Shown here: piece after piece, positions 50,594 to 60,616 of the stretch | How the letters are laid out: each line of letters begins with the position of its first letter | Numbering within the stretch: the stretch's first letter is position 1 | Assembly: GCF_900218065.1 (NCBI RefSeq) | Contig: NZ_OBMU01000001.1 | Coordinates: forward strand, 272,336-336,335 | DNA: 64,000 bases | DNA from: Novosphingobium sp. Chol11 | GTDB taxonomy: Bacteria > Pseudomonadota > Alphaproteobacteria > Sphingomonadales > Sphingomonadaceae | Direction: 5' to 3' | The notes under the pieces: model-generated | What the model was told of the DNA's origin: nothing | The model's database searches: none | What the model saw: only the letters and a program-made list of their open reading frames with translations | Translations under genes and position numbers: made by a program

Positions 50594-51623
50594 GCAGCTG
50601 ATTGATCTCGGCCGGGCGCAGTTCCGCTTGCAACTGGTCGCATGTGCATTGGCGCGGCGCTTTGTCGGGACGCCAGCGCAGGAAGCGGGTGCCGTGGCGA
50701 AAGCGCCCGCCGGTCACCTGATCGTAGATGACCTCCACCACCAATTCGGGACTCAGCGGCTCCCAGGCGCTCTCCTCGCCTTTGTTCCAGCGGCTCGGGC
50801 CACCCGGCGCCTTGCCGGTGAAGCCGGAGCCACCGGCAAGCGGCTCAAGGCGTTTTAGCAGATGGGCGCGCTCATCAGCCTTGAACGCGGAGGTGAAGCC
50901 GACATGGTTGAGTTTGCCTGCTTCATCATAGAGCCCCAGCAGCAGGGATGCAGCGCCGCCACCATCAGCCGTGCGGCGGAATCCGCCGACCACGCAATCG
51001 GCGCTGCGATAATTTTTCATCTTCATCATGGCGCGTTCGCCGGAGCGATAGGGCGCATCTAATGGCTTGGCGATAATGCCATCCAGCGCGCCGCCGCTTC
51101 CTTCCAGCCAGCGGTCGGCATCCTCGATCCGTTTACTTGCGGGCGACAGGAGCAGCGTTTTTGTCCTATTCTTTGCGTGAAAACGCTCCAAGGCCGCGCG
51201 GCGTTCGTGCAAGGGAGAGTCCATCAGGTCGCTCCGCCCCAGCGACAGGCAATCGAACAGCATCAGCTGCGCCGGAGTTTCGCGGGACAGGCGCATAATT
51301 CTGCTTTCCGCTGGGTGCAGCCTTTGCTGCAAAGCATCGAAGGAAAGAACGCCTTCCACGGGCAGGATCAACTCGCCGTCCAGCGCATAGCGGCTCTCGG
51401 CCGTTGCAAGCAGGGCATCAATGATCTCCGGAAAGAAGCGTGCCAGCGACTTGCCGGATTTTGACCGTATGTCGGCTTGCCCGCCGTCACGGCCGACGAC
51501 AGCGCGGAAGCCGTCCCATTTGGGTTCATATTGCCATCCCGGAGGCGTCGGCAGTTCGGATACGAGCCGCGACTCCATCGGCAGCGGCAAGGCAAGCTCC
51601 ATCGGGTCTTCCGCTCCGGTCAT
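50580..51623 (-). CDS. ATP-dependent DNA ligase (LigC/LigD ligase-domain type)
   Basis: The 347-residue stand-alone ligase has the adenylation domain with motif I EPKWDGFRA (Lys34 region, AMP acceptor), LDGELIL (motif III), LDGIIAKPLD (motif IV) and MMKMKNY (motif V), then an OB fold (VVEVIYDQVTGGRFRHGTRF). No polymerase or phosphoesterase domains are attached and no ku gene is adjacent, so it is not an obvious full NHEJ system. The start overlaps the xthA stop (ATGA), so ligase and abasic-site nuclease are co-produced, pointing to base excision repair. Confidence 0.9.
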   Translation of the reverse strand: MTGAEDPMELALPLPMESRLVSELPTPPGWQYEPKWDGFRAVVGRDGGQADIRSKSGKSLARFFPEIIDALLATAESRYALDGELILPVEGVLSFDALQQRLHPAESRIMRLSRETPAQLMLFDCLSLGRSDLMDSPLHERRAALERFHAKNRTKTLLLSPASKRIEDADRWLEGSGGALDGIIAKPLDAPYRSGERAMMKMKNYRSADCVVGGFRRTADGGGAASLLLGLYDEAGKLNHVGFTSAFKADERAHLLKRLEPLAGGSGFTGKAPGGPSRWNKGEESAWEPLSPELVVEVIYDQVTGGRFRHGTRFLRWRPDKAPRQCTCDQLQAELRPAEINQLLRLD

Positions 51624-52408
51624 GGCTCCTCTCCGCTCATATCCAGCGTGATCACCACGGGCGCATGGTCGCTCGTCTTTTCCCAGGCGCGAGGCCGGGT
51701 GTCGACTTCGGCGGCGACCAGCTTGGCTGACGCCACCGGGTTCAGCAGTGCGTGATCGATCCGCAGACCGGCATTGCGCTCGAAGGAGCCACGCCAATAT
51801 TTCCAGAAACTGTAGATCACCTCATCCGGATGCAGTTGCCGTATCGCATCGCTCCATCCCTGATCGAGGAGTCGTTGGTAGGCAGCGCGCACCTCCGGGG
51901 CGAACAGGGCATCGTCGCGCCACCGATCGGGAACATAAACGTCAAGGTCAGTCGGCATCACATTATAATCGCCAGCGATGACCACCGGCGCGTCGACATC
52001 GATGAGCGAAGCCATATGGCTGTGCAGCCGATCGAACCAGCGCAGCTTGAAATCGAATTTGGGGCCAGGGCGAGGATTGCCGTTCGGAAGGTAGAGGCAG
52101 GCAATGAGGACCCCATTCACCGCTGCTTCGATGTAGCGGCTCTGCACATCATTCGGGTCGCCCGGCAATCCGCGCCGCGTTTCATGAATCGCGCCAACAC
52201 GGCTGAGGATCGCGACGCCGTTCCACCGGCTCTGCCCGTGCCATATTGCATCATATCCCGCATCGCGGATCGCCCGCTCGGGAAAATTCTCCTGCGGAGC
52301 CTTCAGCTCCTGCAAGCACACAATGTCTGGCTCGGCCTGCTCCAGCCATCGCAGCAGCACGGGAAGACGTCCATTGACGCCGTTCACATTGTAAGTCGCG
52401 ATCTTCAT
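51620..52408 (-). CDS. xthA: Exodeoxyribonuclease III / AP endonuclease
   Basis: The 262-residue Mg-dependent nuclease of the exonuclease/endonuclease/phosphatase fold incises abasic sites and removes 3' blocks. Motifs in order: ATYNVNGV, CLQELKAP (metal-binding Glu), LYLPNGN, AGDYNVMPTDLDV (catalytic Asp/Asn), RIDHALL and the terminal SDHAPV. The length is standard. It is the first gene of a two-gene operon with the ATP-dependent ligase. Confidence 0.92.
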   Translation of the reverse strand: MKIATYNVNGVNGRLPVLLRWLEQAEPDIVCLQELKAPQENFPERAIRDAGYDAIWHGQSRWNGVAILSRVGAIHETRRGLPGDPNDVQSRYIEAAVNGVLIACLYLPNGNPRPGPKFDFKLRWFDRLHSHMASLIDVDAPVVIAGDYNVMPTDLDVYVPDRWRDDALFAPEVRAAYQRLLDQGWSDAIRQLHPDEVIYSFWKYWRGSFERNAGLRIDHALLNPVASAKLVAAEVDTRPRAWEKTSDHAPVVITLDMSGEEP

Positions 52409-52511
52409 GTCTTTTCAGCAAGACGCTCCGCGGCTCGATTGGTTCGACGAGGGCAGGAACGACGCCGTCGCCAGCCCGTTCTTTCGCCAAGGCATCCAAG
52501 GAGCGAATGAC

Positions 52512-52700
52512 GTGGACCACGACCAGAACAAATGCCCGACCAACGAAACCGAGATCGTCAAGAAGGCATCGCCCAAGCCGCAGCCGCCAACCGAGAAGGA
52601 GCGGAAGCAGATTGCCGACGCTCAAGAGAAGGCGCAGAAGGATCAGGAAGAACTGCGCTCGGCAGGATTTGGCGACCACAAGGGGACGGATGGCTTCTGA
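52512..52700 (+). CDS. Small charged protein of unknown function
   Basis: The 62-residue product starts DHDQNKCPTNETEI and continues as a lysine/glutamate/glutamine-rich helix (TEKERKQIADAQEKAQKDQEE is the core; key part ERKQIADAQEKAQKDQ), ending in HKGTDGF. The GTG at 52512 has a perfect AAGGAG eight bases upstream and is preferred over the ATG at 52407, which would overlap xthA. A terminator follows. No family is recognised. Confidence 0.62.
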   Translation: MDHDQNKCPTNETEIVKKASPKPQPPTEKERKQIADAQEKAQKDQEELRSAGFGDHKGTDGF

Positions 52701-52715
52701 TAGCCGCCCAAATCA

Positions 52716-52747
52716 AAAGGCCGCCCGGTTGGTTCCGGACGGCCTTT
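52716..52747. terminator. Bidirectional intrinsic terminator
   Basis: AAAGGCCG-C-CCGG (52716-52728) pairs with CCGG-A-CGGCCTTT (52735-52747) around TTGGTT. T residues flank on both strands, so it can end the 62-residue gene (plus) and the short reading frame or alkB unit (minus). Confidence 0.82.
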
Positions 52748-52771
52748 CCATTGTCAGCCGATTGGACGCGC

Positions 52772-52846
52772 TCAGAAGAGGCGGACCCCCGCGGCGGAGG
52801 TCAGGCTCTTCATTTCTGCCGTGATCGGCATAAGACAATGAGACAT
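52772..52846 (-). CDS. 24-codon reading frame with perfect Shine-Dalgarno
   Basis: An ATG at 52846 is preceded at seven bases by AAGGAGG (52860-52854), an exact complement of the 16S rRNA tail and stronger than the sites of almost all genes here. The frame runs 24 codons to TGA, encoding MSHCLMPITAEM and then KSLTSAAGVRLF. It lies 67 bp downstream of the alkB stop on the same strand and 24 bp before an intrinsic terminator. It has one cysteine, no membrane helix and no recognised family. It could be a genuine small protein at the end of the alkB unit or a free-standing unit. Confidence 0.5.
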   Translation of the reverse strand: MSHCLMPITAEMKSLTSAAGVRLF

Positions 52847-52913
52847 CAGACCACCTCCTTTCCGTTGTTGACGATGACCGCGATATGGGTGCCCGAACGG
52901 CGAGAACAAGGGG

Positions 52914-53498
52914 TCAGTTGCGTGCCATTACCGCGGCCTTCGGGGAGAGCGACCGGAAGGTGATCGACCAGCGGCGCGTGTCCATGCCCGCGATGCTATG
53001 CTCCCACGCATGCCGTGCTTCGCCTGAGAGATGATATATGGATCTGCGTGACACCGGTAGCGAGATGCGATCGAAGCCTTTTGCCGTCCGCCTGCGGAAG
53101 CGCAATGTGGTGGCTCTGCCCAAGGAAATGCCAACAACATGTTCGAAGACCGGACGGTCCCGGTGCCAGCCTATACCAGCGCCCGGATCGTAGCGGATCA
53201 ACAAAGCCTGGACGAGGTCGGCATCCGCCAGCCCTGCGAAGGATGCGGCCCGCGCCTTGATCGGCCGGAGCCAGGGCGGGATCGGCTCGCTCGGGCCAAA
53301 TCGGCCATTGTCGAAGTCATAGGTCCAGCCAAGCGACAGCGTCAGCCTTTTGCCGGTCCATCCCTGAAAGCGGAAGGGCGTCAGGGGCAGTTCATCGATC
53401 TTTGTGATGAGCATCGACTCTTCGTCAGGGTCCAGCATGTCGTCCCGGTAATCGAGCCCGGGAATGAGAGGCGTTTCGAACAGGTTGGTCTGCGTCAT
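52914..53498 (-). CDS. alkB: AlkB-like 2-oxoglutarate/Fe(II) dioxygenase
   Basis: The 194-residue dioxygenase is predicted to reverse alkylation damage (1-methyladenine, 3-methylcytosine) by oxidative demethylation. The Fe(II) triad is in GWHRDRP (HxD) and HAWEHSI, and the 2-oxoglutarate arginines are in DTRRWSITFR. GKRLTLSLGWTYDF and LLIRYDPGAGI match bacterial AlkB of the ALKBH2/3-like branch. No adjacent ada gene is seen and there is no LexA box. The start overlaps the stop of the small upstream gene (ATGA). Confidence 0.87.
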   Translation of the reverse strand: MTQTNLFETPLIPGLDYRDDMLDPDEESMLITKIDELPLTPFRFQGWTGKRLTLSLGWTYDFDNGRFGPSEPIPPWLRPIKARAASFAGLADADLVQALLIRYDPGAGIGWHRDRPVFEHVVGISLGRATTLRFRRRTAKGFDRISLPVSRRSIYHLSGEARHAWEHSIAGMDTRRWSITFRSLSPKAAVMARN

Positions 53499-53785
53499 TT
53501 TCTACGCCGGGAGAGCCGCCGTTGATTGCGGGCCACCGCCCTGCGGTAATGGGCGATGGAGTTGCGCATGGCTGCGTCAGGATTAGTGCCAAGAGTGCCG
53601 GTGAGCGCTTTCCACTGCAGCGCGCCGACCGCTTCTATCTTCTCGGCAACCATAAGATGGGCCTCCCGCGCTGCAGCGGAATTGCCCGCTAGCAGCTTGG
53701 GTATTCGCAGGGCGATCACCATCCATGCCTCTACCCCCAGCTGCCAGCTGTCGATCATGAGGCTGAATGGATTGGCCTTCACCAT
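53495..53785 (-). CDS. Small protein, weakly phasin-like
   Basis: The 96-residue helical protein starts NPFSLMIDSWQLGVEAWMV and contains AREAHLMVAEKIEAVGALQW, with a basic C-terminus (RRAVARNQRRLSRRRK). The amphipathic helices recall phasins that coat polyhydroxyalkanoate granules, but the similarity is only by eye. It overlaps alkB by ATGA, so the two are coupled. Confidence 0.6.
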   Translation of the reverse strand: MVKANPFSLMIDSWQLGVEAWMVIALRIPKLLAGNSAAAREAHLMVAEKIEAVGALQWKALTGTLGTNPDAAMRNSIAHYRRAVARNQRRLSRRRK

Positions 53786-53800
53786 AGTGGGTAAAGTCGT

Positions 53801-53829
53801 GCCCCGGCCGTGAGTTCCACGTCCGGGGC
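53801..53829 (-). terminator. Hairpin after the alpha/beta hydrolase gene
   Basis: GCCCCGG (53801-53807) and CCGGGGC (53823-53829) form a 7-bp stem that extends past an internal mismatch with CGTG/CACG. It lies eight bases beyond the hydrolase stop. A T-tract is lacking. Confidence 0.55.
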
Positions 53830-53837
53830 AAGGCTGT

Positions 53838-54656
53838 TCAAAGGGCGAGGAAGTCCAGCAGATCGGCGTTCAGCCGGTCCGGCGCGGTCGCGAACAGGCC
53901 ATGTGGTTCGCCATCATATTCGATAAGTTGCGCACCCCGAATGGCAGCCGCCGCTGCTCGTCCGGTGGGATCGATCGGCACCGTCTTGTCGCTGGTCCCG
54001 TGGATAACGAGCGTCGGAATGTCGAACGCGGGAAGGTCCGGCCGGAAGTCGGTGCGGCCGAAGGCGTTGATGCAATCGACCGTCGCCTTGGGGCTCGCCA
54101 TGATCGCGAGGGCAAAAGTCCAGTCGAGCAGCCCGTTGCTGACTGGCTTGGATACCAGGCCGATGCCGTAGAATGTCTTGGCGAAGCTTTGCAGGAAAGC
54201 GAAACGGTCCTCCCGCACCTGTGCCTGCAATTGGTCGAACACGGAATCATCGACGCCGTCGGGGTTGCTGTCATCCTTCAGCATGTAGGGAACGACCGAA
54301 CCGACCAGCGCGACCCTGTCCACTTTCGCCGATCCATAGCGCGAAAGATAGCGAGCGATTTCGCCACCGCCCATGGAAAAGCCGACGAGCGACACCTTGG
54401 GGGCGCTCACTTTGTCGATGACGGCCGCAAGATCGGCGGCAAACACATCATAATTATAGCCGTCCGCAGGATGCCCCGACTGGCCGAAACCGCGACGGTC
54501 GTAGGTAATCACCCGATAGCCCGCTTCGAGCAGCGCCAACGTCTGATATTCCCACATGTCGCCGGTCAGCGGCCAGCCGTGGATCAGGATCACCGGGTGG
54601 CCCGAACCCATGTCCTTCACATGGATGACATGACCTTCGGAGGTTTCGATATGCAT
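53838..54656 (-). CDS. Alpha/beta hydrolase (non-haem haloperoxidase-like)
   Basis: The 272-residue hydrolase has HGWPLTGDMWEYQ (oxyanion loop), YDRRGFGQSGHP, the nucleophile elbow GFSMGGGEIARY, the acid in GTSDKTVPID and the histidine in GEPHGLF. This pattern matches the cofactor-free chloroperoxidase/esterase group; many members are in practice esterases or peracid-forming enzymes. AAGGAG lies before the ATG at 54656. It is probably monocistronic, with a hairpin after it. Confidence 0.85.
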   Translation of the reverse strand: MHIETSEGHVIHVKDMGSGHPVILIHGWPLTGDMWEYQTLALLEAGYRVITYDRRGFGQSGHPADGYNYDVFAADLAAVIDKVSAPKVSLVGFSMGGGEIARYLSRYGSAKVDRVALVGSVVPYMLKDDSNPDGVDDSVFDQLQAQVREDRFAFLQSFAKTFYGIGLVSKPVSNGLLDWTFALAIMASPKATVDCINAFGRTDFRPDLPAFDIPTLVIHGTSDKTVPIDPTGRAAAAAIRGAQLIEYDGEPHGLFATAPDRLNADLLDFLAL

Positions 54657-54829
54657 GGAGCCACTCCTTCTACTAGGAAGTGACCGCAACCGGTGGCGCC
54701 GCGTATCGTTCCGTACGCTCCATCGATCCGCGCTGCGCGCCTTTGGGGAACCATGGCCCTTCATCCCGGTTGAACAGCATAGAGCGGCGGGCGCCATAAT
54801 CGGCCTAACACACAGGCCAAGGAGATGTC

Positions 54830-55447
54830 ATGGTGACGCTCACTCCGCTGGAAATCGGCTTGGGACTGGTCGTCCTTGTCCTGCTGGCCGGAATAGCCGT
54901 GTTGATCATGCGCAACAGGCAGCGCGCCAATCTGCGGTCGAAATTCGGGTCTGAATATGCGCGCACCGTCGAGGAAACGGGAAGCTCACGCAGAGCCGAA
55001 GCAGAATTGCAGGAGAGGGAAAAGCGCGTTGCGAGCTTTTCGCTGCGCCGTCTTCCGCCGCAGCAGATCGACATGTTCAACGATGGCTGGATGAAGGTGC
55101 AGAACCAGTTCGTCGATGATCCGCAGGGCGCGGTTTCGCGCGCCGACGTGCTGCTGACGGAAGTCATGGAAGCGCGCGGCTATCCGATTGCCGACTTCGA
55201 CCGGCGCTCGGCCGACCTGTCGGTCGATCATCCCGAAGTGGTGCAGAATTATCGTTCGGCGCACGACATCGCGATCCGTCACGCGCGTGGCGAGGCCGAT
55301 ACCGAAGATCTGCGCCAGGCGATGATCCATTATCGCGCCCTGTTTGAAGAGCTTGTGCACGAGCCTGGAGAGCCCAACGGCATGTCGCACATGACACGGC
55401 CCAGCCGGTTCGGCGAGCCCGACTATGGCCGCCGCGATCTTCATTGA
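54830..55447 (+). CDS. Membrane-anchored protein of unknown function
   Basis: The 205-residue protein has one N-terminal membrane helix (IGLGLVVLVLLAGIAVLIM) followed by a basic region and a soluble alpha-helical domain (AEAELQEREKRVASFSLRRL, DMFNDGWMKVQNQFVDDPQG, ADVLLTEVMEARGYPI). I do not recognise a named family, although the sequence looks like a conserved protein. GGAAC-N16-GGTTG at 54747-54772 may be a weak EcfG-type promoter. It converges on katG with a large hairpin between. Confidence 0.7.
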   Translation: MVTLTPLEIGLGLVVLVLLAGIAVLIMRNRQRANLRSKFGSEYARTVEETGSSRRAEAELQEREKRVASFSLRRLPPQQIDMFNDGWMKVQNQFVDDPQGAVSRADVLLTEVMEARGYPIADFDRRSADLSVDHPEVVQNYRSAHDIAIRHARGEADTEDLRQAMIHYRALFEELVHEPGEPNGMSHMTRPSRFGEPDYGRRDLH

Positions 55448-55461
55448 TCTGACGGCAAGTT

Positions 55462-55496
55462 GCCGCCGCAGTTCCCCTTGGGAAGACTGCGGCGGC
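55462..55496. terminator. Hairpin between convergent genes
   Basis: GCCGCCGCAGT (55462-55472) pairs perfectly with ACTGCGGCGGC (55486-55496), an 11-bp stem, in the 56-bp gap between the gene at 54830 and katG. There is no clear T-tract on either strand. Confidence 0.6.
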
Positions 55497-55503
55497 TTCA
55501 TGC

Positions 55504-58066
<2,563 letters not shown>

Positions 58067-58867
58067 ATGGCGATCACGCATTCGGCTGATGTTCCACGCG
58101 GCCGGGAAGATCATGAAATTCGCAAGATCGGCTTTGACGACCTGCGGATCGCGCTGCGGCAGGGCTGGGAAGATTTTCAGGCCAAGCGCGGCGACCTCAT
58201 CTTCATTGGGCTGATCTATCCTGTGGTCGTGCTGTTCGCCATCCTGATCGCCAGCCGTGTGTCGATATTGCCCTTGCTGTTCCCGCTTCTAGCCGGGTCC
58301 GTCCTGTTCAGTCCTGCTTTGGCCAGCGGCTTCTATGAGCTTGCCCGGCGCAGGGAACATGGCCTCGACTCGCGCTGGCGGCATTTCCTGGACGTCGTGC
58401 GCGGACCGTCCGCGCCGTCGTTGTTCGACCTTACCAGCATCACCGCCCTGTTGTTCCTCGCATGGCTCGCCGCGGCGTGGTTCATCTATAATTCGACGGT
58501 GGGCAAGTTCGGTCCTGAGGCGATTTCATCGCTTGGCGCGTTCGTGAGCGCGGTGTTCGGGACGGCCGAAGGTTGGCAGATGATCATCATCGGCAATCTC
58601 GTGGGCCTGGCCTTTGCGATGGTGACGCTGGCGGTCAGCGTCGTGTCCTTTCCGATGATCGTCGATAGACAAGTCAGCTGGGGCAACGCGTTGCGCACAT
58701 CTGTGCGCGTCACCAGGGAAAATCCCGTCACCGTCGCGACATGGGGACTGATAGTCGTAGCGTTGCTGATCCTGGGTGCGCTGCCGGGACTTGTCGGGCT
58801 TGCCGTCGTGCTGCCGGTGCTCGGATACGCTACCTGGCATCTCTATACCCGCGCGGTCGTCCGGTAA
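58067..58867 (+). CDS. DUF2189 inner-membrane protein
   Basis: The 266-residue protein of the DUF2189 family starts with an N-terminal cytoplasmic segment (IRKIGFDDLRIALRQGWEDF) and has about six membrane helices beginning with LIFIGLIYPVVVLFAILIA. The family is often found near cytochrome c oxidase genes in alphaproteobacteria and has no established function. The ATG at 58067 has GGGAGAG upstream; 58040 is the alternative. It converges on the oxidase operon with nine bases between stops. Confidence 0.82.
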   Translation: MAITHSADVPRGREDHEIRKIGFDDLRIALRQGWEDFQAKRGDLIFIGLIYPVVVLFAILIASRVSILPLLFPLLAGSVLFSPALASGFYELARRREHGLDSRWRHFLDVVRGPSAPSLFDLTSITALLFLAWLAAAWFIYNSTVGKFGPEAISSLGAFVSAVFGTAEGWQMIIIGNLVGLAFAMVTLAVSVVSFPMIVDRQVSWGNALRTSVRVTRENPVTVATWGLIVVALLILGALPGLVGLAVVLPVLGYATWHLYTRAVVR

Positions 58868-58876
58868 GGCGGCCCC

Positions 58877-59551
58877 TCACTGCCCGGCTTGCGGGGACGG
58901 CGCTGGCAGCGGGGGCCCTCCATTCCCGAGGCTGGCAAGATATTTGATGACGGCGGCGCGATCTTCGGGGCGGCGCAGGCCTGCAAAGCTCATCTTGGTT
59001 CCCGGAATGTCGCGCGCGGGGGAGGCGAGGAACTCGAACAGCTTGTCGTAGGTCCAGCTTCCCCCATGGGCCTTCATCGCCGGAGAATAGGCAAAGCCTG
59101 CATGGCTTGCGACCGGCCGCCCCACCACGCCCCAGAGATTGGGTCCGATCCGGTTTGGGCCGCCTTGGCTGAAAGCATGGCAACTGGCGCAAAGCTGCAT
59201 CTTCGCCTTGCCCGCATTGGCGTCGGCACTCGCCAGCAAGGTGCCAAGATCCAAGGGTGCCGGGGCGGGCGCACCGCCAACGCTGGAGGCGGGCGCGGGC
59301 GCCTTACCGCGCATGTCGCGATGATAGGCGATCAGTCGCTTGCCTTCGCCTGGATCGCCCAGGCTCGCGGGCCAGTCGCGCTGGACCGACGCCATGTCGA
59401 CGCGGGGCGGCATGTCCTCGCCCGGCTTGTAGGCGAGGGTGCCCGCATCGCCATTGGGATATAGCTGTCCCGCGAACCAGTTGAGGCTCCAGAGCGCGCC
59501 TGCCGCGCCTGCGACACACAGTCCCGTCACCAGCCAGCGCACGCGGTTCAT
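58877..59551 (-). CDS. Membrane-anchored c-type cytochrome
   Basis: The 224-residue protein is anchored by an N-terminal helix (WLVTGLCVAGAAGALWSL). After a proline/alanine-rich linker, a class I cytochrome c domain has haem motif CASCHAF (about residues 122-128) and axial methionine in GTKMSFAGL. The domain resembles cytochrome c552/c2 electron donors to aa3 oxidases. It is the last gene of the oxidase operon, four bases after the subunit IV gene, and is the likely electron donor to this oxidase. Confidence 0.87.
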   Translation of the reverse strand: MNRVRWLVTGLCVAGAAGALWSLNWFAGQLYPNGDAGTLAYKPGEDMPPRVDMASVQRDWPASLGDPGEGKRLIAYHRDMRGKAPAPASSVGGAPAPAPLDLGTLLASADANAGKAKMQLCASCHAFSQGGPNRIGPNLWGVVGRPVASHAGFAYSPAMKAHGGSWTYDKLFEFLASPARDIPGTKMSFAGLRRPEDRAAVIKYLASLGNGGPPLPAPSPQAGQ

Positions 59552-59555
59552 GGCT

Positions 59556-59909
59556 TCATCCTCCCCCGCCCATGAAGATCGCCCGCGTCCAAAAGGCGTA
59601 GTCGGCTTCGATCGTCATGATCCGCACCAGCACCAGCAATACCAGCGGCGGCACCAGGATTGCGTAGATGAGCGACAGCCTTTCCCAGGCGAGATGCATG
59701 AAGATCGACAGGATCAGCCCTGCCTTCAGCAGCATGAACAGGATGATGAGCGTCCAGCGGACGATCCCCTGCACATGCATATAGTCCACCATGTAGGACA
59801 TGGCGCTCAGCACGAACAGATAGCCCCAGACCTTCAGGTAAAGGCTGATGGGGTGATGTTGCCCTTCATGGACTAGCGAGGCTTCGCTGCCTGGTATCTC
59901 ATGTTTCAT
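59556..59909 (-). CDS. Cytochrome c oxidase subunit IV-like protein
   Basis: The 117-residue protein has three membrane helices (YLKVWGYLFVLSAMSYMV, TLIILFMLLKAGLILSIFM, LIYAILVPPLVLLVLVRIM) in the pattern of the CyoD/CtaF-type subunit IV. The conserved FMHLAWE follows the second helix. It lies between the subunit III-like gene and the cytochrome c gene with gaps of five and four bases. The start at 59909 is chosen because the preceding gene ends at 59915. Confidence 0.82.
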   Translation of the reverse strand: MKHEIPGSEASLVHEGQHHPISLYLKVWGYLFVLSAMSYMVDYMHVQGIVRWTLIILFMLLKAGLILSIFMHLAWERLSLIYAILVPPLVLLVLVRIMTIEADYAFWTRAIFMGGGG

Positions 59910-59914
59910 GGGCG

Positions 59915-60607
59915 TCACCACAGGTAGAAGAAGGCGAAGATGAAGACCCACACGAGGTCGACGAAGTGCCAGTAGAGCCCCGCTATCTCCACCGCGCTAT
60001 AGTCACCGGCACGGTCATAATGGCCGCGCGCGACCTTGGACGCGATGATCAGCAGCAGAATGACGCCGCAGGTCACGTGCAGGCCGTGAAAGCCGGTGAT
60101 CATGAAGAAGCTCGCCCCGAATTGCGGCGCGCCCATGGGGTTGCTCCACGGGCGCACGCCTTCGTGGATCAGCTTGGTCCATTCAAAAGCCTGCATGCCG
60201 ACGAAGGCCGCGCCGAACAAAGCGGTGAGCAGCATCAATATGGCTGTTTTGCGCTTGTCTTTGCGATAACCGAAATTGACCGCCATCGCCATCGTGCCGC
60301 TGGAACTGATGAGGACAAAGGTCATGATCGCGATGAGGATGAGCGGAATGTCCTGACCACCGATCGTCAGGGCGAATACTTCGGCGGTATTGGGCCATGG
60401 CTCCGCCGCTGACGCGCGCATCGTCATGTAGCCTGTGAGGAAGCAGGAGAAGATGAAGGTATCCGACAGAAGGAATATCCACATCATCGCCTTGCCCCAA
60501 TGGGTATGGCGAAAGACTTCCTGATCGGCCGACCAATCCGCGACGATTTCCCGCAGCGCGGGCGTGATGATCTCCCTGTCTCTTCCGTCGGATACTGTGT
60601 GAGCCAT
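59915..60607 (-). CDS. Cytochrome c oxidase subunit III, paralogue A
   Basis: The 230-residue protein is a heme-copper oxidase subunit III: KAMMWIFLLSDTFIFSCFL, then TMAMAVNFG, FEWTKLIHEG, FFMITGFHGLHVTCGVILL and a final YWHFVDLVWVFIFAFFYLW. The GFHGLHV and YWHFVDxVW motifs are diagnostic. The five-helix size (about 200-230 residues) resembles quinol-oxidase-type subunit III rather than the seven-helix mitochondrial form. It follows a second subunit III gene by nine bases. Confidence 0.88.
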   Translation of the reverse strand: MAHTVSDGRDREIITPALREIVADWSADQEVFRHTHWGKAMMWIFLLSDTFIFSCFLTGYMTMRASAAEPWPNTAEVFALTIGGQDIPLILIAIMTFVLISSSGTMAMAVNFGYRKDKRKTAILMLLTALFGAAFVGMQAFEWTKLIHEGVRPWSNPMGAPQFGASFFMITGFHGLHVTCGVILLLIIASKVARGHYDRAGDYSAVEIAGLYWHFVDLVWVFIFAFFYLW

Positions 60608-60616
60608 GGATGGACC

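Noticed and set aside
52895-52907. GAAC-N5-GAAC upstream of the 24-codon frame, resembling a LexA box
   Set aside because: The spacer is five bases instead of the seven required by the alphaproteobacterial LexA operator.
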